A program made the position numbers and the translations under genes. Shown in pieces: positions 13,448 through 26,663 of a stretch of 64,000 nt of DNA. The stretch is from Vitellaria paradoxa. Lineage: Eukaryota; Streptophyta; Magnoliopsida; Ericales; Sapotaceae. Each line of letters begins with the position of its first letter. Within the stretch, counting starts at the first letter, position 1. The stretch spans positions 17,816,436 through 17,880,435 of the forward strand of contig CM034233.1 of NCBI GenBank assembly GCA_019916065.1, read 5' to 3'. The notes under the pieces were generated by a model that saw only the letters and a list, made by a program, of their open reading frames with translations, made no database searches and had not been told where the DNA came from.

Positions 13448-14005
13448 TGTATTACAGACCCAGACAACTAGAGAACCGGTTTTGGATTTGCGAACCGTTT
13501 CGTGATTGCGACTGGGATCCGACCCTGTATTACAACGAACCCGATTTTTTTTTTTTTTATAAGAAGATAAATAATAATAGGGTAATTTCACTCTTTATCC
13601 CTTATCAATTTTTCAGTAATTAAATTCACTATTCATCAACTTTAAAAATTTATACTTATTTCTCATATTTCAAAAAATTATGGAATTTAACTCTTCTCAT
13701 TGGCATATTATTATGATTTGAACAAAAAGTAATAATATCAAACATAAATTATAATAATTATGCTTGAAATTATATAAATTAATATAGGTTTGCAAAATTT
13801 GCACTCTTGTAATGGAACCAATAATATATTAAATTTATCCTTTTAGTGGTATTGTCGATCCTTTGCCCAGCCGTCAAGCCATTTGCAATTGCTACCGGTG
13901 CTTGGTTCATCAACCGCACTTGAGCTCTATCGTTTTGGGCCTTTAAAAAAAAAAAAAAAAAACATAACATATGCACATATGTTTCTACATATGTGTATAT
14001 CACTA

Positions 14006-14150
14006 AGGATGTTTAGTTAATAAAAGTTTGATTAAAAAATAAAATAAAATTACAAATATTTGATATAAAAATGATATATGATAAAATTTGATTGAAATAA
14101 TATATAAAAAATTAATAAAATTTAATTAATTTTGATCAATCAAATATTGC
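14006..14150 (-). mobile_element. MITE-like family M1, copy 1
   Basis: About 145 bp, from GGATGTTTAGTTAATAAAAG to TTTTGATCAATCAAATATT. It shares the core ATATTTGATATAAAAATGAT with other minus-oriented M1 copies at 35775 and 57745. Confidence 0.55.
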
Positions 14151-14542
14151 TGCTTAAGGGTGATGCAACTATTAAATTTGGTTGGAGGTCCAATCAATAC
14201 CATAAAGAGAATCCATTGTATAGAATTTGAATTGAATTATCACTTTTCTATAATTTACACTTCAACATATAAAAACAAAAAAAAATCCAAGCCCTCTATT
14301 CTCTCATTCAAACCTAGATAATCTCCCCTTTACTAATTTCTCAAGCCCTTTGTTGATGTTAGGTTCTTCATAATTGTACCAAACTCTATACAGAGAAGGA
14401 TAACCTCTGTATAAGTTTCTCTTGCCATAATCCAGAACTTAGGTATGTCTCGAATTCATCAAATTGAACAATGTCGTTAATGTGTGTGTGTTGAAATTGT
14501 TGTGCTGTTCTTGTTTGAAACTATCGGTATACTGCTGTTATT

Positions 14543-14822
14543 AGGGATGGAGCCACAAGATTATTTTTGGGTGGGCACCATGGGTGGACCCATTTATGGG
14601 TTGCCCAGCTAATAATTCGGGTAGCTTGATTTAATTTTTATTTTTTAGTTCAAAAATTATTTTCTATTTTTTTTAATTTGGCCGGTCCTAAATTTTTGTA
14701 ATCTAATTCATTTTATCTTTAAACCTTTTGTTAAATCTAAATTTTTGTAATTTAGGTAACTTTATCTTTAAACCTTTTGTTTAGAGCAGGTAAATTTCAA
14801 ATCTTGGATTCGTCCTTAATGG
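14543..14822. mobile_element. Possible small TIR element
   Basis: The left edge TTAGGGATGGAGCC and the right edge, reverse-complemented as TTAAGGACGAATCC, form imperfect inverted repeats around ~280 bp of non-coding DNA. No clear target duplication was found. Confidence 0.3.
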
Positions 14823-15215
14823 ACACTAATTATACAACACATAAATAGTTAATAGGATTCTATGGGAAAAATAAAAAAATGGGCTGGACTATAGTTGGAG
14901 AGTGGAGAGAGAAATAGAAAAGAGTTAAAGAGGGGTTAGATTTTTTTAATTATTTTGGATAAATTAAGTACAATTATATTGAACTAAAATTTATTTTTTT
15001 CATTAGTAGACATAATTGATATTGGGTTAATTTTTTTTTCTTTTCTTGGGTGGACACAATTGATATTGAATTAATTTTTTTTTTTTTTTGGTCGTTTCTT
15101 AGGTGCGTCACGATTGGATATGAAAGAAAATATCAATAGAAAAATATAAAATTAATAACATAATTTGTTTTTTTAAAGGGTAAACATGTGTTTCTGGCCT
15201 AATCCTCTCTAGAAG

Positions 15216-16885
15216 CAGGGGGGCTGACATCGCAAGCGATGTTAGGCCCCTGTCCTCGCAGTCGTGGCCATTCGTTGGCCGCTCGTTTCAACCTCTCTCT
15301 CTCCCACGCAATCGTGGCCGTTCATTATTATTATTTTTTTTTGCTTGGTTCAGCGTACAGGTCTTTTTTTTTTTCTGTAGTTTAGTTAAAACCGGCCAGC
15401 AAAGTTGTGTTTCGGAAAAAAAAAATATTAATTTTTTTAATTGATTGCTAATTAATTATTATAAATTTTTTTTTTGTTTAAACAAGAAAAAATTATTTTT
15501 TAATAACAATCTTTTTATTTTTTTGTTAATTTAACATTTTTGTCCTTCAATGTTTAAAACAAGTTAACATGTAAGATGGTAAATTTGATAATTTTCAAAA
15601 AAATAAAAAAATTAATAATTGATAGTCGAGTTACCAATTTTTTTTCTCAAATGCAACTTTCAACGTCAATTAACCCAATATAGCTGAGTTATTAATAATT
15701 GATTTTTTTTAAATGACCAAATTTACTACCTTGCATGTTAACTTAAAAATTAATTTTTTTTTCTAAAACACAGTCTTGTTGGCCGATTTGAACTAAACTA
15801 GAAGAAAAAAAAAACCTGTGCGAAAGGTTGAACCAACCAGAAACACAAAAAAAAAGAGAGAGAGAGAGAGAGAGGGGGTTTAAAACAAGTTAACATGTTA
15901 AATGGTAAATTTGATCATTTTTAAAAAAATAAAAAATTAATAACTGATAACTGGGTTACCAACTTTTTTCTCAAACGTAACTTTCAACCTCAGTTAACCC
16001 AATATAGTCGAGTTATCAATAATTGATTTTTTTTTTAAATGACCAAATTTACTATCTTACATGTTAACTTGTTTTGAAAAAATTAATATTTTTTTTTCAA
16101 AACACGGTCTTGCTAGCCGATTTGAACTAAACTGGAGGAAAAAAAAACTTGCATGAAAGGTTAAACCAACCAAAAACAAAAAGAGAGAGAGAGGTTGAAA
16201 CGAGTAGATTTGAACTAAACTGGAGGAAAAAAAAAAAAAACCTACGCGAAAGGCTCTCTCTTTTTTTTGGTTTCTGGTTGGTTCAGCCTTTCGCGCATGT
16301 TTTTTTTCCTCCAGTTTAGTTTAAATCTGCCAACAAGACCGTGTTTTGAAAAAAAAAAATATTAATTTTTTCAAAATAAGTTAACATGTAAAATAGTAAA
16401 TTTGGTCATTTAAAAAAAAACAATTATTGATAACTCGACTATATTGAGTTAACTGAGGTTGAAAGTTGCGTTTGAGAAAAAAAGTTGGCAACTCAGTTAT
16501 CAGTTATTAATTTTTTTATTTTTTTGAAAATAACCAAATTACCATCTTACATATTAACTTATTTTAAATATTGAAGGACAAAAATACTCAATTAACAAAA
16601 AATTAAAAAGATAATTATTAAAAAATATTTTTTTCTTGTTTAAACAAAAAAATAATTTATAATAATTAATTAAAAAATTAATATTTTTTCTTCTGAAACA
16701 AAGCTTTGCTGGCTGGTTTTAACTAAACTAAAAAACAAAAAAGACGTGCGCTGAACCAAGCAAAAGAAAAAAAAAATTAACGGCCACAATTGTGCGGGAG
16801 AGAGAGAGAGGTTGAAACGAGCGGCCAATAAACACCCACGACTGCGAGAGCAGCTGGCTAACATCGCCCGCGATATCAGACCCCC
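15216..16885. mobile_element. Complex fold-back element (~1.67 kb inverted repeat built of repeated units)
   Basis: The outer ends mirror each other: CTGACATCGCAAGCGATGTT on the left and its diverged reverse complement near 16861-16880 on the right. TTGGCCGCTCGTTTCAACC, TGCTTGGTTCAGCG and TTTAGTTAAAACC also occur in inverted positions. Internally a ~430-bp unit (GAACTAAACT, AAGTTAACATGT, AACCCAATATAG, ACTTTCAAC) recurs in both directions, with a tight palindrome centred near 16270 (GCGAAAGGCT / AGCCTTTCGCG). There is no coding capacity. Confidence 0.75.
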
Positions 16886-17754
16886 GCGTCCATCCTCTCC
16901 CCGCCCCTAACTGTTAGATGCGTGAGCGGGGGGTTTATAATAAAATTTTTGTTTGAGCCAACCCGTAGATTCAACAGTACTTTGATCTAACGTCGAAAAT
17001 TACGGGTGCTGCTCGCTTTTGGTTTAAACGATGAATGTTGGTATTTTGAGAATTAGGGGCTTTTATAGCCTACTTTGGAGCAAAATTCGCCTTTGACGAT
17101 TTTGGTTCGTTGGCACAACAAACAAAAAAATTTTGAAAGATGCTAAAAATTTTTAAAATTCTTTAACATATTTTACAATCCTCATATTTCGTGAAATTTT
17201 TATAAATTTATATGTATGTACATATTCTAATAAATTTTTATATATTCCAACAAATTTTTATAAATTCTAATAAATTTTTTATAAATCTCAATAATATTTC
17301 AAAAACTCCAATAACATTTTTCAAATGTCAAAAATTTTTTAACTATTTTTAATAAATTATGACATAAAATCGTGCCGATGAAATAAAAAAATCATTCGAA
17401 TAATTTTTCTCTCCAAAAAAATAACGCAAAAGTCAGAAAAACTTTACTATTATCTCTAAAAAAAATCATAATTTAGTAATTACGTGTCAAACACTAAAAA
17501 AATTTCTCAAATCACCATTAATGGCTGTGTTTCACTATTTTTTGCCACGCGAAACGGATGCCATGTATTATTGATTTGAAAATGGATATGATGCTTTAAA
17601 TTTATCGTTCTAGGTTTATTATAGTTTAACCTAGGTTTTGACATTTTGATGTAATTATTTTGCATGAAGTGATGGGTTGAAGAATCGAAAGGGAGGAGAT
17701 ATAAACAAAAACATAAATTGATATCTTGCTCTGACTGAGGTAATGGAGATTTTA

Positions 17755-17797
<43 letters not shown>

Positions 17798-17798
17798 T
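17755..17798. repeat. (ATT)n microsatellite
   Basis: About 14 uninterrupted TTA/ATT units. Confidence 0.95.
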
Positions 17799-17928
17799 AT
17801 CTGATGGGTTAGGGGTATATTTGTCCCTGTAGAAAAGAAAAAATACTGTAATCAGAAATAATACTAATGGAGGGAAGTTTGGGTTAATAAATATTAGACA
17901 ATAGTAAATATAATTATTTAAATTTTAA

Positions 17929-18098
17929 GGCCCTGTTTGGTACCATCAAAACTCACCAACTTTAATTACTTTTTGTATTAACTTTAACTACTTTTTGTAC
18001 TTTTTTCTAATCAAAATTTTTCACATTTCACCTTTATGTCACATCTTTCTACTTTTATTGTACTTTTTACCTCTTTTTTTGTCAACCAAACATCTCCT
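17929..18098 (+). mobile_element. MITE-like family M1, copy 2
   Basis: It starts GGCCCTGTTTGGTACC and ends TTTTGTCAACCAAACATCTC. The core CACCTTTATGTCACATCTTT is nearly identical to copy 3 at 20304. Confidence 0.6.
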
Positions 18099-19267
18099 AA
18101 ATAGAAGTAAGTATAATTTATTCATAATAATAATAATAAATATTCAAAAAATCAAATGTGATGATAAGTTTTGGTTAATCAAAGAAAATAAATTAGGCAA
18201 TATCAGTAGATGCAATTTATACTTCTACATTAAAATATCATGAGTTGTATAATGTCAGATATTTTTATACCCTTAATTAAATTACATAAATAATTTTTTT
18301 ATAAATTTTATTTTATTTAAAGAAATTAAAAAAAATCATACCCACCAAACATGCACACTTTTAGTATAAAACTAACAATAAACAAATACAACAATCAAGT
18401 TGTGCAAATCAACTCATCTATAGGCAAATAAAAGATTTGTTAATAATTCTACAAATTTTTATAAAATTCAATTTTTTTATTTATTCTACGAATTATAAAA
18501 TTATAATTTTTATAATTCCTCTCAGTGTAGCTATATATATGTAACATAATAATGGCTCTCCTGTAATCAATCATGGCTAGTTCTTGTTGCCATGACACCC
18601 CGACTCCAAGTTCTTAACCCTTTGGGGGGCAGAGGCTTCAATTGAAATGGATCCTACCCACATAGGAATACAACGAGGGACAAATTTTGGTCAACTCGCC
18701 CTTCTTTGTATGAACCATTTTACGCTTTCAATTGTCCCTATTGGAACACCTCGACCGAGATCCACCCCACCAATCTCTGCTCCCAGTTGCTTGGGTTATT
18801 CTGCCCTAACTCAGGGTCCTGTTTGTCAATTTTTTTAATTTTTAATTTTCAGTTTTTATTTTTTAATTTAAAAATTAAATATGAAAACTCATTTGATAAT
18901 TTATTTTTATTTTTAATAAAATAAAATTTACTTTTAAAATTTTTAAAAACTATAAAAATATAAAAAATGTATTTCATCAAGCTTTTATTTTCTTCTACAA
19001 TCACCACTAATCACAACTACCAGCTATTGGCACTGCTGTTGACCAACACCCGCCATCATTGATCGACCATCACCCATTAGCCGGCTACCACCACCATCAC
19101 CCATGCCACCACGTCCTATCATTGTCACCGCTACTATTGATTAACCACCATTCATCTTCTATTATTGTCACCACTTATCTCTAATTATACTTTTACCGTC
19201 AATTATCACTCATCGTTGGTGACTACCTTCGAAATACTATAATTATTAATTAACAATTATTTTTTTT

Positions 19268-19354
19268 GGTTAGGTAAGTGGGGAGGGGGACTCGAACCCG
19301 AATCATGAGTGAGCAATACAAGACTCTTAACTAACTGAGTTACAGGCCTCGCTC
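19268..19354 (-). mobile_element. tRNA-derived SINE-like relic
   Basis: On the minus strand a Pol III box A-like sequence (TAACTCAGTTAG, plus-strand 19331-19342) is followed at tRNA-like spacing by a strong box B (GGGTTCGAGTCCC, 19287-19299). A short A-rich tail comes after. Similar words (CAATTATT / CAATAATT) on both sides may be the target duplication. The 5' half is too diverged for a functional tRNA. Confidence 0.55.
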
Positions 19355-20303
19355 AATAATTATTATTATCAAATGTATTTTTAAATTTTTTCTTTTTTAT
19401 TGTAAAAATAAAAATTAAAAATCAAAAATTAAGCACAGAAATTAAAAATTAAATACAGAAATTAAAAATTCATAATTTTGTTAGATGGGAGTAGATCAAT
19501 AAAAGTTATTTTATTTTTATTTTTGGTAAATAGGTGAATCACATACCCAATAATTTATCAGAAGAAAAACAAGAATATTATTGAAAAATATTAGGGCTGG
19601 AGAGATTATGAAAAGATTTTGATACCTTCGTCTCTTTTCCTCCATCACTTCAACACTTTGGAGTGTCAAATCCGATGGCATTTTGCGGTGCTACTGAGTC
19701 AGCTGCTGACACTTGTGACAAATTTCTGCCATGAGGAGGCTCTCTCTCCCCTCTCCCTCTCTCTCTAAGCTACTTTGCCTTTGGCAATCTCTAAGCCAAT
19801 TCCACGTCGCCATACGTTGGAAGCGATCGAAACCATCCACAAGTTATCTTTTCTTTTCAAATCAACCCTATTCCTGCTGGTGTATTCTCATAATTTTTTA
19901 TCTCATCCATATTTTTTTATTCTTTTCTCTCACCAATTATACTGCAACCTTTGGGTGGTATTGTTTAGAAAGCGCGGTGATGGCTGATTACCTGTTTGGT
20001 AAAGTGGGAAAGATTTTGAGCTTTTGTACTCTTGTCAGCACAAGATATACATATAAACATAAATATATACATACGTATGAAAAAAAATAAGATGCCCCAA
20101 ATGTCACTCAAAAAATTTGAAAAGAAAAATGCCAGATCCTAATGAAAAAGACATCGACATCGACATTGCTATTGCTTTCTTCTTTATTCGCTCAATTTTA
20201 CACCAAATAAAGTCATGGATTCCCCGGGGGTGGGGGCAACGTCCGAAACGATGTCAGTTCAGAAATTATTGGAATAAAATTCTAACAATTTACATTGGTT
20301 TAT
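19355..20303. other. Intergenic; moderately GC-richer island with an unrecognised 119-codon open frame
   Basis: From about 19620 to 20090 base composition is less AT-rich and a plus-strand frame (19731-20090) stays open. Its product is unrecognised and hydrophobic, with simple CT-rich sequence at its start. No splice pattern or family match supports a gene, though an orphan exon cannot be excluded. Confidence 0.3.
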
Positions 20304-20450
20304 GGGCATGTTTGGTGGTACTAAAAGTCACTAAGTTTAACTAATTTTTAAATTTTTTTTCAATTAAAATTTTTTACATATCACCTTTATGACACATCTT
20401 TCTACTTTTATTATACTTTTTATTTTATTTTTTGTCAACCAAACCGGCTC
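20304..20450 (+). mobile_element. MITE-like family M1, copy 3
   Basis: It starts GGCATGTTTGGTGGTAC and ends TTTTGTCAACCAAACCGGC. The core CACCTTTATGACACATCTTT is shared with copy 2. Confidence 0.6.
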
Positions 20451-20689
20451 TATATTTCGGACTTTCATTACAAATGTTGTTAACTGAAAAATTATTAAAT
20501 TAAAATTTAACGATTCAATTAAATTTAATCTTTATAAACATGTTAAACTTATTTAAACAATTAAATTTTAATTTAACGATTTTTGATCTCAAAGTTATTT
20601 AACCGACATCATTTCAAATATTAACCTTCCCTTTTTGGTAGCTTTAGAATGGTAAAAAAGTATAAATTGACATAAAACGTAATTTTTGG

Positions 20690-21180
20690 TTAATTTTAAC
20701 GTTTAGTGTTTTTTTTTCAAATTATATTTTTTAGAGATAATCAGTGTTAAAACCGTTAAAATAATTTTTTCAAATCCGTTCTAATGGATTCAAAAAATTG
20801 ACACTCAATGTTACTCACCATAGTTCTACTCTCTCTCTCTCTCTCGATAATGGTAAATTGTTATAACAATTTTTTTTAAACTTATTCTAAAGGATTCAAA
20901 AAGTCTTTTTAAAAATGTACAGTATCAAAACTTTTAGAACGATTTTTTCAAATCTATCCTAACGGATTAAAAAAATTCGTATAAAATAGCGACAATGGTA
21001 CTTGTTTAAAAGTTTTTGACTCGAATAATATAATTGTTAAAAAAAACTATATACTCGGTTAACCTCTTTCTGGATTTTTTATTTTTTTAATAAAAATATT
21101 AAAATTTTTTGAAATTAATAAAGATAGGAATATGTAAATGTATAATAGAGAATTTTAGTAATTTGTAGAGATTATTGGAG
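20690..21180. mobile_element. Fragment related to MITE-like family M2
   Basis: Shared words with the full copies include CAAATCCGTTCTAATGGATT, CGGTTAACCT and TTTTGAAATTA. The order suggests a rearranged or internally duplicated copy without clear termini. Confidence 0.4.
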
Positions 21181-21547
21181 ACTTATTTTGCTTTATTCCG
21201 TTTATCGGCACTGCACACGGTGCCTTAATGAGTCATAACTCCACACAAAAACGTAATGGCCTTGTTGTAATCAAATTTGGCTAGTTTGCCCTAGGCTAGG
21301 CTTTCCAAACATGACCTAAGTAGATTTCTTAGGAGACTATAAATTGAACATAAATCTTATGCTTGGTTTGGGTATTAAAATAAATTTTTAATTATTTTAT
21401 AATTTATTATTGTTTTATATAACCTTTTTTCATCAAATTTTAATTTTTTTATAAGCTGAAGTTTGTATATTTATTAATCACGTTTGTAAAAAATTATAAA
21501 AAATTAGAGAATTCATGTCCATTTTTAGAATGGTAATAAAAAGATTA

Positions 21548-21565
21548 TGTGTTATTTGGTTTGTA

Positions 21566-21597
<32 letters not shown>

Positions 21598-21876
21598 ATT
21601 TTATGTGTTTTATATTTTGAAAATTTCAAAATAAGAAAAACAGAAAAATGTAAAAATTACATTTTTCTGTTTTTCTTATTTTAAAATTTTCCTTTCTTTG
21701 AATTGAAAACGCTTGAAATGATTTTTTATCGTTTTGTATTTTATGTGTAAACTTTTTTTTTTTTCTAAAATAAATTTCAAAACACAAGTAACGAAATAAG
21801 TTTTGAGTTATTTTTCTTATTTTTTAATATTACAAAATGAAAATTGGGTTAGAGTAGGTATACCAAATGATACTTT
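21548..21876. mobile_element. MITE-like family M4, copy 2
   Basis: It starts TGTTATTTGGTTTG and ends ACCAAATGATAC. It includes an internal palindrome where AAAACAGAAAAATGT is mirrored as ACATTTTTCTGTTTT around 21655. Confidence 0.5.
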
Positions 21877-21993
21877 AATTTTTTTTATTTTTTTAACTTT
21901 TATTCAAACACTCTAAGTACCTATTTTTTTAACTTTTATCCAAACACTCTAAGTATATATGTATATAAGAGTAAGTGTCTCCTCTCTTAATAT

Positions 21994-22018
21994 TTATATA
22001 TATATATATATATATATA
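21994..22018. repeat. (TA)n microsatellite
   Basis: An uninterrupted TA run adjoining the left end of an M2 element. Other TA runs lie near 26630-26662, 31118-31146 and 40387-40412. Confidence 0.9.
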
Positions 22019-22377
22019 GCCCGTTTGATATACTATAAATCTCTAAAAAATTCTATAAATCTCCAATAACCCTTCTACTTCTAATTTTTCCGCCATCACT
22101 AATTTCAAAAAATTTTAATATTTCACTAAAAAAATAAAAAAATCTGAAAGTAGGTTAACCGAATATGTAAATTTTTTATATAATTATATTTTTCATGTCG
22201 AAAGTTTTTAAACGAGTACCATTGTTACTATTTTTTGTGAATTTTTTTGAATCCGTGAGAACGGATTTAAAAAACCGTTCCCACTATTTACTATTTTTCA
22301 GGAAAAAAGACACTAAAATTAATCCTAAACTACATTTTATCTTAATTTATCTTATTTTTTTTACTCCAAACGGGGCC
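22019..22377 (+). mobile_element. MITE-like family M2, copy 1
   Basis: About 359 bp from GCCCGTTTGATATACTATAA to TACTCCAAACGGGGCC. The outer GCCCGTTTG and CAAACGGGGC form TIRs. The interior includes AAAAAACCGTTCCC and GTAGGTTAACCGAATATG, shared with the opposite-oriented copy at 38058. Confidence 0.6.
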
Positions 22378-25300
22378 ATGTATAAATGTTTGTGTAACGT
22401 GTGCCAACGCCAATCCTTAATTATTTGATCTAGTAAAACTTTTTTGCGGTGCACAGTTTCAACGGTTATGAATATGACTTTTATGTTGATTATAATGTAT
22501 GTGCAAGCCATACCCGGCAAAAGGAAGTGAATTTAACCCCATTGTAGTGCCATTATCGTAGCCCTTCTTTTGACTCTTTAAACATAAGAATCGTATAAAA
22601 GCAAACTTGCAATTGAATTAGTGGGTCCTGCTCAGGAGCGCAGCTTCTGGTTCGATCTGTTTTTTACTAAAAAAATTCATAGGTTTTATATATATATATA
22701 TTATTTATATCGATTTTATTCTAACAAAAATAGGAATGACTATGGTTATTTAGAACCTCAAAATATTATTAAAATTTACTAACTTTTATCATTTTTTAAT
22801 ATTTTTTTAAATTAAATTTCGTTACATAAAATTTTTACATTAACATTATATATATATATATATATATATTTGTATCTTTTTTATCATTCAAACACTGCAG
22901 ATATAGTTTAATTGTGGAGTTAAAATTATGCTTAAATCTGCTAAAATTTTAATGAAAAACTATGGGAGAATGGACAAATTCAATCACTAATCTCTAGATC
23001 GATCTTCAGAGATTTATAGTTTGAAACTTGGGGTGCGCCTTTGACTAATTCAATAGAGAACAAACTAAGTCTCAATAAACGTGATAAGATATACGTTAAT
23101 TTCTTCTACCCACCCACCCACGACAATGATCACAATCACGAGCTGCTGTACATGCATGCGTTTAATCCATCTTTTTGGTCTTTGATCATCAACTGTTTTA
23201 CATTTACATTCCATTTGAAAATATTTTTTCTAAATAATTGATTTAATTTTATAATAAATAATTAATTTAATTTTAAAATAAAGAATTAATTTTATTTGAT
23301 AAATAAAATTATGTTCCAAACACATATTTAAACTTAAAAATTGAATTAATTTAAAAAAATACTAAATTTGATCATATTAATAGAAAATAAAAAAATAAGG
23401 TAAATATGATATACGAGAGTAAATTTACGCACTTACTTAGATAGTTTAAAAAAAAAAAAAAGAATGAATTCTTATCAAATTTATTATTTTTTGTTAGATT
23501 TCAAATGTTATAAAAATTTCAAAATTTAAACTATAAAATGAAATTAAATCTAATTCATAAAATCTTATTTTAATTTCAAGGATAAAAATTGGTGAAAATT
23601 TTCATCAAATGAAATTAAATCCCATCAAGTCCACCGTTCTAAACAGAGACTTAATTTGTTTTAACGCATTTTAATTGATATACATAAACTAGTTTAATCA
23701 TATTTTTTTTTTTTTTTTTTTTGAGAATTTGGGACGTCTAGATCAATTTGTGGACACTTCAAATTAGGCTCCGTTTGGTTTGTAAACAAACTCCAAAAAA
23801 CTCTATAAATCTCTATTAACTTTATATCATATCAAATTTTTTCTTTCATTGCCCGCATTATGAACTCTCAATTTATCTCAATTTATCTTACTCCAAACTC
23901 ACCTTTAGTGACTATTGAGAAATTTCAACGAGCTTGAGAAGATTCAAACTATTAACCATTGAAAAACAAGCATTTCAAAATCTTAATAGTTAAACTACTC
24001 TCAGAATTATTTTGCACTATTATTTGTTCATAGATACTTGGAACATCATCCGATATAACAAAGGAATTATAAAAAAAAGGAATTATTAAAAGAAAAATTA
24101 TCTTGAACCCAAATGGCATATATAATCTACTCCTTTTTTTTCCCAATATAAAAAAAAAATAAATAAGTAGGGTGTCAAATTAAGGAGCACGACCAATTAA
24201 CTATCCGTTTGATTTTAGTTTTCGTTTTCCTTTAAGACCAAAAAAATGAGAAGATGAAATAAGTTTGTTAATGCTTAGTTGTTTTTAAAATTTTATACAC
24301 AAAAGCTAAAATGACACCAGAGCTTTGAGTTCGCATCGTTGAAACTAGTTACTAAGATAATAATTTATTATTAAGATATTTTTACTAATATAAATTAATT
24401 GTTGTTACAGTAATAATTTATTTATTTTGAAGTTTTTTTTATTAAAAATTATTTCTTTCTAAAAGTATACTTATTATTAAAATAATTTATTTTATTAAAA
24501 ATGACTAAAAAACTGAAATTAGTTACCAAGATAGCAAATTATTACGAAAATAAGTAATAATTTATTTTTAAAATAATTTCTTTTATTTTACTAAAATTTA
24601 ATAGTGTTAAATTAATAATTTTTAATTAAAAATAATAGTCCAATATTATTTTATCAAATTGTTTTTATTGATATAACAATTATTATGTAAATAAATAGCA
24701 GTTTAATATTAAAATAATTTATTTTATTATAATATTTAATTAAAAATTAAATTACAACTAAAATAATACTTTTATTATTAAAATAAATAACAGATAAGTG
24801 CATAATTGAGTTTCTAATAATTTATTATTAAAATAATCCATGTTAAATTAAGTCCCAGAACATGTGAAAATTGGTGTTTTTCTTAAATTTTGGTCACTTT
24901 GAAAACCCATTTCATGTTTTGAACACAAAATAAAATAAAATTGAAATGGTTACCAAACTTGTGTTATTTTTATTTTTAAAATTTTTAAATGAAAATAAAA
25001 AATCTAAAAAATTGAATGATTGTCTTCTCTTTGAGTTCTAAATTTTACCATCAATCTCCATAAATCTTTAACTTTGTTACGTACTGCACATATTATGAAA
25101 TTATAATTTTTATTAATTTACACTAATTTTTTGTTATTTTAAAAGCATCGCCTTCCAAATATACATAGAAATCCCAAATTCATGATTTATTGGGAGAGAA
25201 GGCGAAGATAATGTAATTAACAATATAGGTTTGCACCTAATCAATATATATATATATATATAAAGCATATATTCAGGAGAGAAAAAAAAATTGCAATGTA

Positions 25301-26629
25301 CCCTTTAAGCTTAGTTGATATGCTTATTATTATTTTTTAAATATTCAGTGGTTCTAATTTTTTGCCGTTTGGACAAGTTTAATTTTTATTAAATTTAGCA
25401 ACATTTTTTTAAAAAAATATTAATATTTTATCAAATACTTGAAAAGTTAAATTTTTACCAAATTAACAATTTTTGGTTAAAAAGTCAATTTGTTTTGGCA
25501 AAATTTTTTCTTATCAAGTCTTTAATTGGTAGACTGATTTTTTCAACTATCCAGTGGGTAAATTTTTTAATAATTTGGAGAAGCTCAGCTTCCACTAAAT
25601 TTTGGAAAATTTTGTAAAAAAAGTACTAATATTTTACTAAATGTATAAGAAATTAAATTTTTTTCGAATTAATAACTTTTAGTCTAAGAATGATCTTTTA
25701 AGCAAATTTTGCTTGCCAAACTGGTAGGCACGTCCAACGGGTCGACTTGACCTGACTGCTCTTACGGAAATCAAGTCTGGACAGATTAGGTCATTGAGCA
25801 TATATATTTTTTAATATATATATATATATATTTTTAATAAATTATGTGTAATAAAACATACAAAAAAATTTACATTAAAAACAACACAATTGTTCAATTG
25901 ATTTTAAAATAACATGCATACGTATTATAATTCTAATTATATTTAATTTACTAATTAAATGTAATTACAATAATATATTTTAAAATATATATTGGCCTCA
26001 ATATAATAATATTTAATTTATTATATGTTATATTGAAATTTAATTTTTTATTACGTATAATTATATTTAATTTTTTATTACATTTAATTTTTTAGATCAG
26101 TGTTGGGGCAAGCTGAGAGGGGAGTCAGGATAAAAGACTCATTTGGATGTTAAAAGAAAAAAAAAAAAGTGAAAATTCTAGGAAGTTCTAGCAATAAGTA
26201 ATTAAATTTAAGATTAAAATTTTTAAAAAAATGTTGTTGTTTAGTAAGAAGTTAAAAAATAGTTAATAATTTTTAATAATTTTTTGTTATTAGGTAAAAA
26301 TTAAAAAATAATAATAATAATAACTTTTTGATGGTATTTTAAGAACTGATCCTAATGGTACGTTTGGTTGGATGGAAAATAGGACGGATGAAAGATGGAG
26401 CGAGAATAATACTTCATTTTCATTGTTAAGTTGAAGGAAAGAGTGAAGAAGAAGGAAAATGGAGTGAAAAAATGGGTTAAAAAATAAGGGGTGGATCCCA
26501 CTTATTTTTATCTTTCCAAATTTGGGAGGAAAAGAGGAGGGAAGAGTAGAGCGAAAGAAAAAAAATTGTGATAAAAATCAAAGTCGGGTCACATTTTATA
26601 AAATAATTTTTCATTTAAAAATAAATTAT

Positions 26630-26663
<34 letters not shown>

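Larger units (their letters stand above)
13448..15215. other. Intergenic: MYND gene upstream region and repeats
   Basis: The first ~150 bp upstream of the MYND start hold its presumed promoter; no clear TATA box was seen. Beyond it are AT-rich sequence, one M1 MITE copy (14006-14150), a possible small TIR element (14543-14822) and a duplicated word (GGTGGACACAATTGATATTG and a diverged partner near 15003). No gene is supported. Confidence 0.5.
16886..19267. other. Intergenic AT-rich DNA with MITE-like sequence
   Basis: Between 17100 and 17520 lies a degenerate element with repeated TCTAATAAATTTTTATA words, related to sequence at 33380-33780. An (ATT)n microsatellite and one M1 copy follow. 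From 18820 a poly(TTTTTAATTTT)-rich block leads into a CCA/TCA-rich low-complexity stretch (19010-19240). No gene is supported. Confidence 0.5.

Noticed and set aside
17995..18243. 82-codon frame resembling frames at 35675 and 57622
   Set aside because: The similarity comes from shared MITE family M1 sequence and does not indicate a conserved peptide gene.
19731..20090. 119-codon plus-strand open frame
   Set aside because: Begins in CT-rich simple sequence, encodes a hydrophobic unrecognised peptide, and has no splice or homologous support.
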